Below the pieces are notes generated by a model. That model ran no database searches and was not told the DNA's origin. It saw nothing but the letters and a program-made list of their open reading frames with translations. From Chionoecetes opilio (lineage: Eukaryota; Arthropoda; Malacostraca; Decapoda; Majidae), in NCBI GenBank assembly GCA_016584305.1, contig JACEEZ010011995.1, positions 127,501-191,500 on the forward strand: a stretch of DNA of 64,000 nt, given 5' to 3'. Of this stretch, positions 1 through 9,354 are shown piece after piece. Made by a program: the position numbers and the translations under genes. How positions within the stretch are numbered: the stretch's first letter is position 1; every line of letters starts with the position of its first letter.

Positions 1-343
1 AAATGGTTTATATAAGTTAAAATATACATACATATACACACCAAGGTTTGTTAAGTATAAATTATGTTTTTAGTTTTTCGATAATATAGGATTATTTTAT
101 TGTTTAAAAAAAAATTTAGATGTTTGCTTTTAGCAGTTTTTAGTATTTTAACTTATATAAACCATTTTAGCCTGATGATGCCAAGTGCCATTGGCGAAAC
201 GTTGCACGCATATAAAGAACCCGAAGAAATGACGAGTGTCTTTGCCACCCTGAAAAATCATCATATATATATATACGTATAATGTGCATGCAAGTGTTAT
301 GTATACATAATATTTACCTAGTTGTAGCATATAGGCCCAGATG

Positions 344-345
<2 letters not shown>

Positions 346-406
<61 letters not shown>

Positions 407-431
407 TATATACATATATATATATATATAT
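346..431. repeat. (AT)n microsatellite
   Basis: Near-perfect TA dinucleotide repeat with two short CATATA interruptions. It ends about 20 bp before the splice acceptor of the first visible exon (453), so it forms the 3' end of an upstream intron. Bases 1-345 are AT-rich and I see no gene in them. Confidence 0.95.
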
Positions 432-452
432 TATTTGTTTGTTCTTAAACAG

Positions 453-596
453 GAAGAGTCCAGCAAAGATGTGATGGATGAGAGGGTGCTGACGACCTAC
501 CTTGCAGAGCTTGACAAGGAATGCCAGAAGAGCTCTCCAGACCTCGCCTTTATTACAAGGAGACTGGAGAGGACATTTCCGCACAGGCACACTACC
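453..596 (+). CDS. exon (internal, 144 nt) of the spliced gene
   Basis: Acceptor at 451-452 in 'tgttcttaaacag', then codons EESSKDVMDERVLTTY.. reading to 'TFPHRHTT'. The visible donor GT at 597-598 lies inside the terminal repeat of a MITE that starts at 595. Removing the MITE and one TA gives an equivalent donor at 1261-1262 and the same 144-nt length, phase 0. Confidence 0.5.
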
Positions 597-3500
597 GTAG
601 ATAACAGTGAAGTCGCCACCTGCAGTGAAGTCGCCAGGCGCCAAATATTACGAATTATAGCATTACTACTGATTTTTATGTGCCACTGAAGATATTACAC
701 AGTAGTTTATATCATGGTTGTATAATCTACCCTGTTTCAGCGTTGTTTTATGCTTTGTATCTGCAAGTATAACTGTTGCGCATTTTGCTTCTCACGTTTT
801 TCTTCGCGCGATGACAGACAGTAAACAAGTAGCTTTTCGGGCGGCAGGACACAGACTTGCCAGCTCTTTCAAACTTGAATAGAACTTCTTTTCACGTTGG
901 CAGAGGAATTTTTATATATCCAAGCATCTTCCGCAGCTAATATATATAGAGACTTGTTTTACTTTACCTCTAATTTCCCTGAATTCCCCAGAGTGGCGAC
1001 TCAACTGTTGGGTTAAAATACTAGCTGGCGACTTTACTGTAGTAGGTATAGTGAGGTCGCTACTCGGTTTTATTTTTGTAATTTGTTCATTTATAGCCCT
1101 AATGACACAGATGAAGACACAAAATGATACAGACTTTCCAGATAGACCCTTCTAACTTTCCTGAAATCATGGATATACAAATGTAAGTATTAACGCCACC
1201 ACACGTCTGTAAATAACAAAGAAACGTTGAACTGGCGACTTCACTGTTATCTACGGTAGGGTATATAATCCTGAGTTAACTGTCGCAGATGTTCTCTCCG
1301 AGTTTCCAGTACTGAGGCGGAAAAGCTGTGTAAGTTTTCTTCGGCACTACACAGTACACCAATTGCTGATATATTTATATTTTCTGCTGTAGATTTTGAC
1401 TTTGTTTTTCTTTACTTCTTTCCTCTCTTTGTACTGTTTTCTCTTCATCAGTGAATAAGGAAATCGATGGGGCACGGTTAATTATGCTTTATGCTATTCT
1501 TTCAGTTTGCCACCGAAGCCAAGCTCTGCAAGGTTAGCCCAGGGTCGTGGGATAAGCTGCTTGGGGCCATCCCAGAGCTGTCCAAGCATTCTAAGAGACG
1601 CTGCAAGAAGTTCCCTCTATATGAGCGGAAATACTTAGAATGCTTGGACAGCACACTTGATGCAGAGGACAGGAAAGGTCAGTTTTGAACATAACTACTT
1701 CCTACTGGAAGAGTGATTGGATGAACTCATCAACATTATGTGTGAATTTCTTGGATTTTATTGGATTCAAGGATCTTTAGGGTGTCATGTAAATCCTTTC
1801 TGTCCTTTTACGGCAAGTGTTCACACGACTCACACACACCACACTCACTCTTATAAGAGTGTAGGGTTGCCGCCCTCGGCATTAATTTACGACACAGCAA
1901 GTGGCGACACAAAGTAAGTTCATGTACTTTACGACACAACCTTTCCTTTTCTAAGCATTTTGAATGGGATAACCCTAGAAATAACAAAATGATGTAAGAG
2001 GATGAATGTGAGCAAAATGAGAGTATATGTGACGAATATTGCACAGTATTTGTAAATATATAGGTATATAAACCTTGACTTAAATTGTTTATCCCCCCAA
2101 AATAACAAGTATTATTGACTTCTACAATGCACTGATCATATTAAATCATTTCAGAGTACGGGCTTAAATTCGCAATGCAAATGCTCCCTCCCTTCCCTCT
2201 TCCGTGAAGATGAAGATTTGATCCTGCTTCAGAATGTGGAGGTTAGTGTGTGTGTATATCTTTATAATATATTTTACGTATAGCATTTTCATGATCAAAT
2301 ATATCGCAATACAGTAAACCCTTGTTTTTACGGAACTCGATTTAACAAATTTCGGCTTTAACAAACTTTTTCTGCCAGTCCGAAATATGCGGGGATTCAC
2401 CGAATAAATTTGATAGAAGCGTGGTTTGGTTCGGTGGTGGGCCGGACGCATATTCCCGTGAGTTGGAAGAGTATGTGGTATTGAAGGGGGTAAAGGTAGG
2501 TATTTGAAGGGTGTAAGGGAAGTTCACGACGAGAACGGCGATCATGTTAGCTCCACCCCTTTATGTGACGTCACGAGTTGTGAAAACAGTGATTGGCTGT
2601 TGACATCCCTAGACCACATACTCTTCCAAATCACGGGAATATGCGGGCCGGACAGCCAAGTGCACGCAGGTCGGACGGTGGCAGTGAAAACAAAGTCAAC
2701 TGGGCGGTGCGCGCCGATCAGTATGGGATGGGAATAGCAAACTTTCACCTCCTTTAATGAACAGTTTGTTTATGCAAAAGGCTCAGATCTCTCGGTTAAA
2801 CCGTCCCATCTCCCCCCAATTGGTTCGTTAAAGGGAGGGTTTACTGTATATCATAAATCACATCTATTATTCATTAATGATCGTCTAAGTCTAACTCAAA
2901 GCCCTATCCACTCCTACGCTGCATTTTTCAACGTCTTATATTAGACGTCCAACACAACAGGAACTAAGTGTTTCACGGAGAGATGTCACCGAGCGCCTAA
3001 CTTCTGTGATCTTTCTATAATTTCTGATTGGGGCAAAGCAAACCTTGTTTTGTTCAATGCCTCATAAACCAAATTTCTTCACCTATCTACTTGACAAAAC
3101 CTACCAGACAACTATCCCCTCTTCTTCAATGACACTCAACTGTCTCCTTCTTCTGCAATGAACATTCTTGGACTATCCTTTACTAAAAGTCTGAACTCGA
3201 AATCTCACATCTCGTCTCTTGCTAAAACAGCTTCTAAGAAGTTAGGTGTCCTGTGGCGTCTGCATCCTTTTTTTTCTCCCTCCCAGTTGCTTGCTCTCTA
3301 ATATGGCCTTATCCGCCCATGTATGGAGTATGTCTCACAGGTATGGGGAGGATCCACTCATACAGCTCTCTAAACAGGGTTGAGTCTAAAGCTTTTCGTC
3401 TCATCAACTCCCCTCCTCTGATTGACTGTCTTCAATCTTTAAATCACCGCCGCAATGTTGCTTCTCTTGTTATCTTCTACCGTTATTTTCATGCCCACTG

Positions 3501-4225
3501 CTTTTCTGAACTTGCTAACTGCATGCCTCCCTCCCTCCCTCCCGTGGCCTCGCTGCACAAGACTTTCTACTCATTCTCATCTCTATTCTGTCCATCTTCC
3601 TAATGCAAGAGTTAATCAGTATCTTTAATCAGTATCTTTACTCTTTCATCTCTTTCACTGGTAAACTCTCTGGAACTCTCTTCCTGTCTCAATTTTTCCA
3701 CTTTCCTAAGACTTAAATCTTTTCAAGAGAAGAGTAACAAGACATCTCCAGAACTAAATTGGCACACTCCTCTTTTTTATTACTCTCTTACTGTCTTCTT
3801 TATAGGGACTGGCAACTAAACGGGCTTTGTGTTACCTATTTTTGTTGTGCCCTTGTCCAGTCCTTTATGCTGTAAAAAAAAAAAATTATAATAATAATAA
3901 TAAAAAAAAGTTGTAATATTTTTCTAATTTATTTTATTTCAATTTTGTTTTTCGGAATATGCAGTTCCCATCACCAGTGCTGGTTGGTGAAGATGATGGG
4001 TTCAAGTTGTTTATAAACGGAAACCATACATTTCTCTCAAAGATGACAAAGTTTTCAAGTAGCTGTGAAGCATTGTTTCAAAGCTACTGGGTGTTTGCTT
4101 TGGAATATCCAAAGCAAATACAAAAAACTTTGTTGTTTTTGGAGAAATACATCTTCAAGAACACTACATGCACAGTTCCAGCTACTGTCGCTACATGGGC
4201 AAAAAGACTTAACTTGTACTATTAG
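453..4225 (+). CDS. 3' part of a spliced gene, uncharacterised SAMD3-like family
   Basis: Four putative coding exons in the same order as the protein: 453-596, 1506-1677, 2155-2241 and 3965-4225. Each has an AG acceptor, and the first three have GT donors. The end phases are 0, 1 and (after one frameshift) 0, which agree from exon to exon. The last exon ends in TAG at 4223-4225, with AATAAA at 4277-4282. The peptide runs from 'LAELDKECQKSS' through 'DEDLILLQNVE' to 'GEDDGFKLFINGNHTF' and ends '..WAKRLNLYY'. From memory this layout resembles the C-terminal half of uncharacterised proteins of fish and invertebrates often labelled SAM-domain-containing protein 3-like; no SAM domain lies in the window and no activity can be assigned. 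The start is upstream of the window. A 1-nt insertion in exon 3 breaks the frame, so it is a pseudogene, a sequencing error, or a copy of a repeated family. The introns hold two MITEs and a dead retroelement. Confidence 0.5.
595..1256. mobile_element. TA-flanked MITE at an exon-intron junction
   Basis: 24-bp perfect terminal inverted repeats at 595-618 and 1233-1256 begin CCGTAGATAACAG and are flanked by TA at 593-594 and 1257-1258. That is the signature of a Tc1/mariner-type non-autonomous element. The motif GTGAAGTCGCCA recurs just inside the left end (624-635), and related GGCGACT..ACTGT motifs occur near 990-1060, so subterminal repeats are likely. There is no coding capacity. Confidence 0.8.
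1506..1677 (+). CDS. exon (internal, 172 nt) of the spliced gene
   Basis: Acceptor 'ctattctttcag' at 1503-1505 and donor 'GGAAAG|gtcagt' at 1678. The peptide starts FATEAKLCKVSPGSWDKLLG and continues through a basic stretch 'HSKRRCKKFPLYERKYLE'. It begins in phase 0 and ends in phase 1. A stop follows in the intron frame 6 nt after the donor, which supports the exon boundary. Confidence 0.55.
2155..2241 (+). CDS. exon (87 nt) with an apparent 1-nt frameshift
   Basis: Acceptor 'aaatcatttcag' at 2151-2154 and donor 'GTGGAG|gttagt' at 2242. Entered in the phase left by the previous exon it reads EYGLKFAMQMLP and then stops. From about 2190 onward the +1 frame reads SLFREDEDLILLQNVE and leaves in the phase needed by the last exon. 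One extra C in the run ctccctccc (2183-2191) explains both. This is either a disabling mutation or a base-call error. Confidence 0.4.
2312..2846. mobile_element. pogo-like MITE with internal inverted repeat
   Basis: The ends are CAGTAAACCCTTG (left) and, reversed, CAGTAAACCCTCC (right), flanked by TA at 2310-2311 and 2847-2848. This matches the CAGTAAACC-type termini of pogo/Tigger elements. Inside, 2440-2479 and 2613-2650 form a second inverted repeat (GGGCCGGACGCATATTCCCG against its complement), so the element can fold twice. No transposase. It sits in the last intron of the spliced gene. Confidence 0.7.
2955..3911 (+). mobile_element. 5'-truncated jockey-type non-LTR retrotransposon
   Basis: Frame-shifted remnants of the reverse-transcriptase C-terminal region can be followed: 'DWGKANLVLFNA', 'LSTRQNLPDNYP', 'SHISSLAKTASKKLGVL', 'GLIRPCMEYVSQVWGGS', 'NRVESKAFRLINSPPL' and 'HRRNVASLVIFYRYFHA'. 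These are typical of jockey-like elements that are very abundant in decapods. It ends in an A-rich tail with (ATA)n at 3873-3909. Several stops and frameshifts make it dead. It lies in the last intron, in the sense orientation of the spliced gene. Confidence 0.75.
3965..4225 (+). CDS. terminal exon of the spliced gene
   Basis: Acceptor 'ttcggaatatgcag' at 3961-3964, then FPSPVLVGEDDGFKLF.. The middle reads 'SYWVFALEYPKQIQKTLLFL', a hydrophobic-aromatic segment that I associate with the C-terminus of the SAMD3-like uncharacterised family. The stop TAG is at 4223-4225. The clean acceptor, the phase agreement with 2241 and the downstream poly(A) signal support a real last exon. Confidence 0.6.
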   Translation, partial: FPSPVLVGEDDGFKLFINGNHTFLSKMTKFSSSCEALFQSYWVFALEYPKQIQKTLLFLEKYIFKNTTCTVPATVATWAKRLNLYY

Positions 4226-4276
4226 TTTGGGCAAGCCTTGAACTAATAATACAATTTATGTTTGTCCATGTAGGAC

Positions 4277-4282
4277 AATAAA
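4277..4282 (+). promoter_or_regulatory. poly(A) signal AATAAA
   Basis: AATAAA 52 nt after the stop of the terminal exon, followed by a GT-rich tract (tgtgtgtgtag) about 10 nt further on. This is the usual arrangement for cleavage and polyadenylation. Confidence 0.55.
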
Positions 4283-4386
4283 TGTAACTGTGTGTGTAGT
4301 GCAGTGTAGCACGGTGGGTGGGTCCTGTCATATTGCCCGGACTTGTCATGTATGCCCATGGATCATTAGTCCCAGCCCTCCATGAG

Positions 4387-4583
4387 CAGCAAACTCCTTT
4401 CTAGTCATGAGGGCTCCTCCTTCAACATCCCCTTCAGAATAACATCACGACGGCAGAAGAGAGAAGATTAGAAGAGTGAAATTATACTTCCCTCCACAGC
4501 CTTCCAGAACCCAGGTCTTCAAAGATCAGCGAACTCCTTTCTAGTCATGAGGGCTCCGGAGTCCTTCGGCATCCCCTTCAGAA
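4387..4583. repeat. imperfect direct repeat, two copies
   Basis: 4387-4440 and 4527-4583 share 'ctcctttctagtcatgag' followed by 'ggctcc' and then 'catccccttcagaata', separated by a GAAGA-rich spacer. No gene is seen from 4290 to 4757. Confidence 0.7.
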
Positions 4584-4757
4584 TATCTTTCAGGGCAGAT
4601 TGAGGCTCACTTACTTCCCTTAGAAAGGAATTTTGCTGATTCTAATCTACCAGCAAGCATCACGTGGTGTAAAAAGTAAAATTTGTCGAAGGGGGGAAGA
4701 TTACTCTTTTTAGCATATGTGGTTGGACTGCTATGCAAATAAGCTTGATCAATCTGA

Positions 4758-5132
4758 TAAGCTCATGGGTGCGGATACATTGCAGCAAAGCTATCATCAG
4801 CAGCTATGAGGAGGGACAATACCCCTAGACTGGGAATGTTAGGAAACTTGCTAACAAAATTCTACCATGAAAGAGCTGTGCCCACAATGGTACATGCCGC
4901 GACTGGAGAGTTGCAGGACGAACCTCCGCTTGAAGGTGAAATGACTAGGCCCGAACCCAGCCCTTTGCTAAGGGCTATGTGGTTTGGGGCTCAACCGCTG
5001 TCTACATTCATGATGTTCATGGGGTGGACAGTGAATCCCGCCGGAATCAGGGCTAATGGTTTAACTGAGGGGGACTACTATGAACTTTTTCTTGAAAATT
5101 TTCTTGAACAATATTTTTTGTCTAGTCATTAG
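4758..5132 (+). CDS. hypothetical ORF disrupted by the maT insertion
   Basis: The frame is open from the TAA at 4758-4760 to a TAG inside the mariner terminal repeat at 5130-5132; the first ATG is at 4806 (108 aa). The peptide MRRDNTPRLGMLGNLLTKFY.. contains an acidic-proline segment (DEPPLEGEMTRPEPSP) and a C-terminal 'EGDYYELFLENFLEQYF'. I do not recognise it. Removing the transposon would add only about five residues before another stop. It could be a last exon or a repeat-encoded scrap. Confidence 0.3.
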
Positions 5133-6509
5133 GTTAGGTTAAGATAGTTTATATATAACCTATATTATAGGTTATACATTAGAATGGTGCGTAGGGTAAT
5201 TATTTCGTACTTTCAGGGACACCGTGTGGAAAGACGCCGGTGACCACACCACTCAAAACAAAAACAACTGATCAGTATACATCGAGACTTTGTCCCAGCA
5301 ACACCTTGCATCCAAGGAGAGCTTTACATTTCCTCATCTATGGAAAAGGCACGCGGTGTTTATGTTGATCTCTGCCGGACACAGCAGCAAGATCTCAGAA
5401 CTGCTAAAAGTGACTGAACAGTTCGTCAGGACCGTCAGGAGGGAGTTGATTTCGTCTGACTACGATTATGAAGGTGTTGCCGAGAGGAAACATCATTCTC
5501 GACGATCGGACACCATCAGGGACGCCGAATTCGTCACCAAATTGCAAGCCATGGTTGACGAAGACCCCAGCCAGTCCATGAGGTCCATTGCCAGAGATCT
5601 GCACGTGTCTGAGGGCACCGTAAGGAAATGTGTGCAAGAGGATATCAGATACAAGTCATACAAGATGCGTAAGGGTCAACTCCTCTCCGCAAAGATGCAG
5701 GAGAACCGCTTCAAGAAGAGCAAGAAGATGCTCAACAAACTGAAGCACCCTCTGGAGAAGGACATGCTCTGGTTCTTTTCAGACGAAAAGAACTTCTGCC
5801 AGGACCAGACCCACAACTCTCAGAACAGGTGGTTGGCTGTCTGTCCGAAGGATGTGCCAAGGGTCATGCAAACCAAGTTTCCTGCAACTGTCATGGTGTT
5901 TGGGGTAGTCTGCAGCAAGAGCCAAGTCATGCCCCCGTTCTTCTTTCCCCAGGGGCTCAGGGTGAACACCGAAGTGTACATCGACGTCCTGCAGACCCAT
6001 GTGAAGCCGTGGATTGAGGAAGTAGCTGCTGGTAGACCCTACGTGTGGCAACAGGACTCAGCACCATGTCACACCTCTAGGAAATCTCAGAAATGGCTCT
6101 CCGACAATTTCTACGACTTCGCTGCCCCTGATGTGTGGCCCCCTAACTCACCTGACCTCAACCCTATGGACTATTTTGTGTGGGGCGCAGTTGAACGGGA
6201 TACTAACCGCACCCCATGCAAGAGTAAGGCTGATCTGATCAGTCGGATCAAGGTCGTCTTTACCAATCTCTCCAAGGAGGTCGTGGAGAAGGCCTGCGCC
6301 AGGTTTCGAGGTCGTATCGAGGACGTCATTGACGCCAAGGGCGGATTCATCGAGTAAAGGGACACCAGAAGAGTACTGAACCAGAGTCAGTTTTCTTTTT
6401 TGAAATAAATGCATTTTCTACTGAATTATGACTTTTTGGGTGAGAGCCTAACAAACGAAACATTTACCGTACGCACCGTATATAAACTATCTTAACCTAA
6501 GCTAATGAC
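5125..6509 (+). mobile_element. complete maT-type mariner transposon
   Basis: Terminal inverted repeats start GTCATTAGGTTAGGTTAAG at 5125 and end as the complement at 6509. About 32 bp match with one difference, flanked by TA at 5123-5124 and 6510-6511. The match resumes internally (GGTGCGTAGGGTAAT against GGTGCGTACGGTAAAT) after an extra segment of about 30 bp, itself an AACCTATATTATAGGTT palindrome, on the left. Similarity also extends a few bases outward (GTCTA/TAGAC), so the boundary could shift slightly. Total length is 1385 bp, normal for Tc1/mariner. It encodes the transposase at 5290-6357 and has AATAAA at 6404-6409. Confidence 0.9.
5290..6357 (+). CDS. DD37D (maT-type) mariner transposase
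   Basis: Cut-and-paste transposase that would bind the flanking terminal repeats and move them into TA sites in the nucleus. The N-terminal part has two helix-turn-helix-like segments (about residues 20-60, 'ISELLKVTEQFVRTVRREL', and 92-115, 'SQSMRSIARDLHVSEGTVRK'), as in paired-type DNA-binding domains. The catalytic triad is visible: D165 in FFSDEKNF, D256 in VWQQDSAPCH and D294 in SPDLNPMDYFVW. The 37 residues between the second and third aspartate define the DD37D (maT) group. The frame is open for 355 codons with no internal stop. The first codon at 5290 is TTG; the first in-frame ATG is at 5362 (331 aa), which would clip the likely N-terminus, so the original ATG may have been lost or lies in a spliced leader. 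Numbering here counts from 5290. Confidence 0.93.
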   Translation: MSQQHLASKESFTFPHLWKRHAVFMLISAGHSSKISELLKVTEQFVRTVRRELISSDYDYEGVAERKHHSRRSDTIRDAEFVTKLQAMVDEDPSQSMRSIARDLHVSEGTVRKCVQEDIRYKSYKMRKGQLLSAKMQENRFKKSKKMLNKLKHPLEKDMLWFFSDEKNFCQDQTHNSQNRWLAVCPKDVPRVMQTKFPATVMVFGVVCSKSQVMPPFFFPQGLRVNTEVYIDVLQTHVKPWIEEVAAGRPYVWQQDSAPCHTSRKSQKWLSDNFYDFAAPDVWPPNSPDLNPMDYFVWGAVERDTNRTPCKSKADLISRIKVVFTNLSKEVVEKACARFRGRIEDVIDAKGGFIE

Positions 6510-6776
6510 TAGACACATTTATTTTTAAAATGAGTCATTTCATGCAAGACTAAAGATGTTTGGCGTATGCCCCCAATGATTGATGGATTGATTGTATACT
6601 GAACAAAAAATTCAGAAGACGTAAGTAGTAACGGCAGTAGCGACCGCGAGTAGTCATTTCGTGAAATCCTTAAGCACTTTAGTCAATCTGTGAAATGCCG
6701 CTTCATTAACAAAATTAACTTCGTCATGAAATGCCTAAAATATTTAGTCTGCATGAAATTACTAATTTTTTGTATA
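6510..6776. other. no gene seen
   Basis: AT-rich spacer between the complete mariner and a second mariner end. It holds repeated 'gtcatttc' and 'catgaaat' words (6533-6770), which look like degenerate repeat debris. Confidence 0.5.
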
Positions 6777-6833
6777 GTCATTAGGTTAGGTTAAGATAGT
6801 TTATATATAACCTCGTATATAACCTTGTACTAT
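6777..6833 (+). mobile_element. isolated maT left end
   Basis: 6777 onward repeats the left terminus of the mariner at 5125 (GTCATTAGGTTAGGTTAAG.. through TATATATAACCT) and is again preceded by TA. No partner right end follows, because it runs into an RTE fragment at about 6838. It is a solo or truncated copy. Confidence 0.8.
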
Positions 6834-6837
6834 ATAA

Positions 6838-7069
6838 GGTCTCCTGGCTTAAGACCAAGGTCCAGGTGTTTGGAGACTTAAGACTAGATGAAACAGTACA
6901 GTCTGTTCATGCGTGCGGCGAGGACATTGAGATCTTGGAAAGTTTTACATACCTTTGTAGCGCAGTCCATAATGATAGCAGGTCACGTCAAGAAGTCTTA
7001 CGGCGGATTGGCATAGCCCACGGTGTTATGGACTAGCTCAGCAGGAGTATTTGGCGTTGTTGGTACCTG
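6838..7069 (+). pseudogene. RTE-type reverse transcriptase, C-terminal fragment
   Basis: Translates as KTKVQVFGDLRLDETVQSVH.. then 'CGEDIEILESFTYLCSAVHN' and 'VLRRIGIAHGVMD', ending in a stop. This is the thumb/connection region of RTE-clade non-LTR retrotransposons. The same region is met in antisense at 33.8-34.5 kb and 57.8-58.0 kb. It is truncated at both ends. Bases 7080-7550 beyond it show no gene that I can support. Confidence 0.7.
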
Positions 7070-7549
7070 AAACTTAGTTTTACTGAATAGTTTTGATGTG
7101 GTTTCACTAAGCATGCTGTGCGTCACTAAGCTCGTTCAATACGTCTCTTCGTTGGCGATAATTCCTTTTTTGAGGCTGTTGTTGTGGTGGTTCTTTGGCA
7201 ATCCATTAATTGTCCATCCGGATAAAATTTCCTAGAATCCATTAAGGTTAACAGAAACCATACTCCATAGTGTTTTGAATTCTGGTCCTAGTGTAAAAAT
7301 TCATCATGAAAGTCTCTCTGGAAACTCTCTCTCGACACTCCGGAAAGACCGGAGAGGGCCCAGCCCGAAAAGAGTGGTCTGGGCCGGAATAACAGATTAA
7401 GCAAGAAAAGGCAGCCAGTCACAATGTAGTTCTTACATGGTATTGCTTCAAAATTAATGTATAGTTTCATAATGTCTCTAGACAAAAAAAATTACTTGGC
7501 TATGTTCATTACAGTCGAGATGCCGGAAAAAACTATGTATTGTTATTTC

Positions 7550-8010
7550 TCAAGTTCATATATTTTTTTATATTTTATAATGTTTTATAGTTCATATATA
7601 TAAAATATATTAATATATTAGAATTAAAAATGTATCCAAATATATATATATATATACACGACTTTACTTTATCAAGAAAAAATGTATCCAAATATATATA
7701 TATATATTACTGATATATTATATGAAAATTTTTATAGAAAATTATCCAAAATTATTATAATTATACTATATATATATATATTAATATATAATAGTTTCAT
7801 ATACATATACATACATATATTATTATATATAAAATATATTAGAAATTAAAATGTATCCAAATATATATATAATATAATAATATATAATATATTTTTATAA
7901 ATATCATAAATAATTTTATATCTAATATATAATTATTTTGTATTTTTTTATAGGTATATTTTCATATATTTTATATTCATATATTTTTTCATCAAGTTCA
8001 TATATTCAAG
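7550..8010. repeat. AT-rich tandem-like region
   Basis: Long TATATA runs with the word 'atgtatccaaatatatata' three times (about 7630, 7681 and 7850). Degenerate AT satellite or microsatellite expansion; not coding. Confidence 0.85.
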
Positions 8011-8229
8011 TTTATATATTTGCTTTCTACCTACTTGATATCCTGCACCCTGTTAATTTTTTTTTATTTCCCACAGATTATGGCCCTTTCCTTAGTTCCT
8101 TTCCCACTTACATGGGGTTATGAAGGATGTAGCCACATGGTTTAAAAAAGATAGAACTAGAAGCAGTAGCTCTTAAATTATAAGAAATTCATTTAATTTT
8201 CTTTCTCTTTTTCAGATGCTTGCCCAAAA

Positions 8230-9350
8230 ATGTCAAAATCATCACCACTTTAAATGTCCTTTTTTTTGACATTGCAATGTTCAAATTCACACAGTACCTT
8301 ACCACTTAAAGTTGTTTCATAAAACTGATCATAATTTTTTGTTAAAAGTCACATTCCAGAATCCCATAAGTCATTTAAAACGTGGCCGATATATACAACA
8401 AAACTATAGGGAACCATGGCACTAAGGTTTTTGATAGAGAGGTATCTGAAGTTCATGAGGCCATTACCATCATGTAGTGGAAATTTCTGTTGTTCCTGAA
8501 AATAATCAAGATATGACCTGTGTTGAGACAAATTTGAGAAAAATTCAGTTAGATTCAAAATTAAAGTTGAAAAATTCTTTTTGAACAGAAATTTCCCCAT
8601 TTGTGGCTGCAAAAGAATCTCTCTTGTCAGCCCAAGATAACAAGTCAAAATTTCATTACATACCAATAATTAAAATTGCTTAAAGCCAAATCTCTCATGT
8701 AGACACTCAACAAGAAATACTCAATATTATCATGATAGACATATTCTCATGCACTTTATGACCTTGTGATGGTACTATATTCTGATGTAGGTAACAATAA
8801 CTATTTACGTTTAAAATTGCATCTCTACATTGATGAATTTGAGTTGTGGTAATCCTATTGGGCAAAGCGGGAAAATATAAGGTAACAGCTGCATATTTCA
8901 CAATTGGCAATATGTCACTATTTACAGGACCAGAAAAATTTTTGTTGTGCTTACTTCCCAAGGCACACTTTCATCAAATCCTATGATGGAAATTATAAAA
9001 AGTTTCTTCAGCCGTTAGTTGATGATTTGCATACTCTCCAGAATGGAATTGATGTTGATTTTAATGGGAGACAGAAAAAGGTAACAGCAAATTTAAATTA
9101 GTATTTGGGAATAGCCCTGTCATCCCATGCTGTTGCCGGATTCCAAACACATTTCAATTCAGGTTCTTTTTGCGGGTATTGCTCAGTAAATTATGCAGAT
9201 TTTGGGAAAAAATAGAAATTTCCACAATTATACCAAAGAACATTGACAGGTATAAGGAACAAATAAAATACATTGATGGGGATCCGGCTGATGCTCCCCT
9301 GTATGGCTAAAGCATAAATGTGTGTTTTCCAGCTGAGTGACTTTCAAAGT
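8230..9350 (+). pseudogene. copy A: broken member of an uncharacterised amplified family
   Basis: Nucleotide-level relative of the better preserved copy at 20530-21745. The segment of about 235 nt found there between 'gtgttgagacaaat' and 'aaaattcagttaga' is deleted here (near 8535), and small indels break every frame. The recognisable part reads 'HTFIKSYDGNYKKFLQPLVD' and 'DLHTLQNGIDVDF' (about 8960-9060). It runs into repeat R2 near 9355, exactly as in copy C. Confidence 0.75.
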
Positions 9351-9354
9351 TACT

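Noticed and set aside
1717..1917. 66-aa ORF rich in His/Thr (HTTHTHHTHS)
   Set aside because: Lies in an intron, with low-complexity CACACA coding; no support.
5404..6414. Minus-strand and alternative-frame ORFs across the mariner
   Set aside because: Shadows of the transposase frame.
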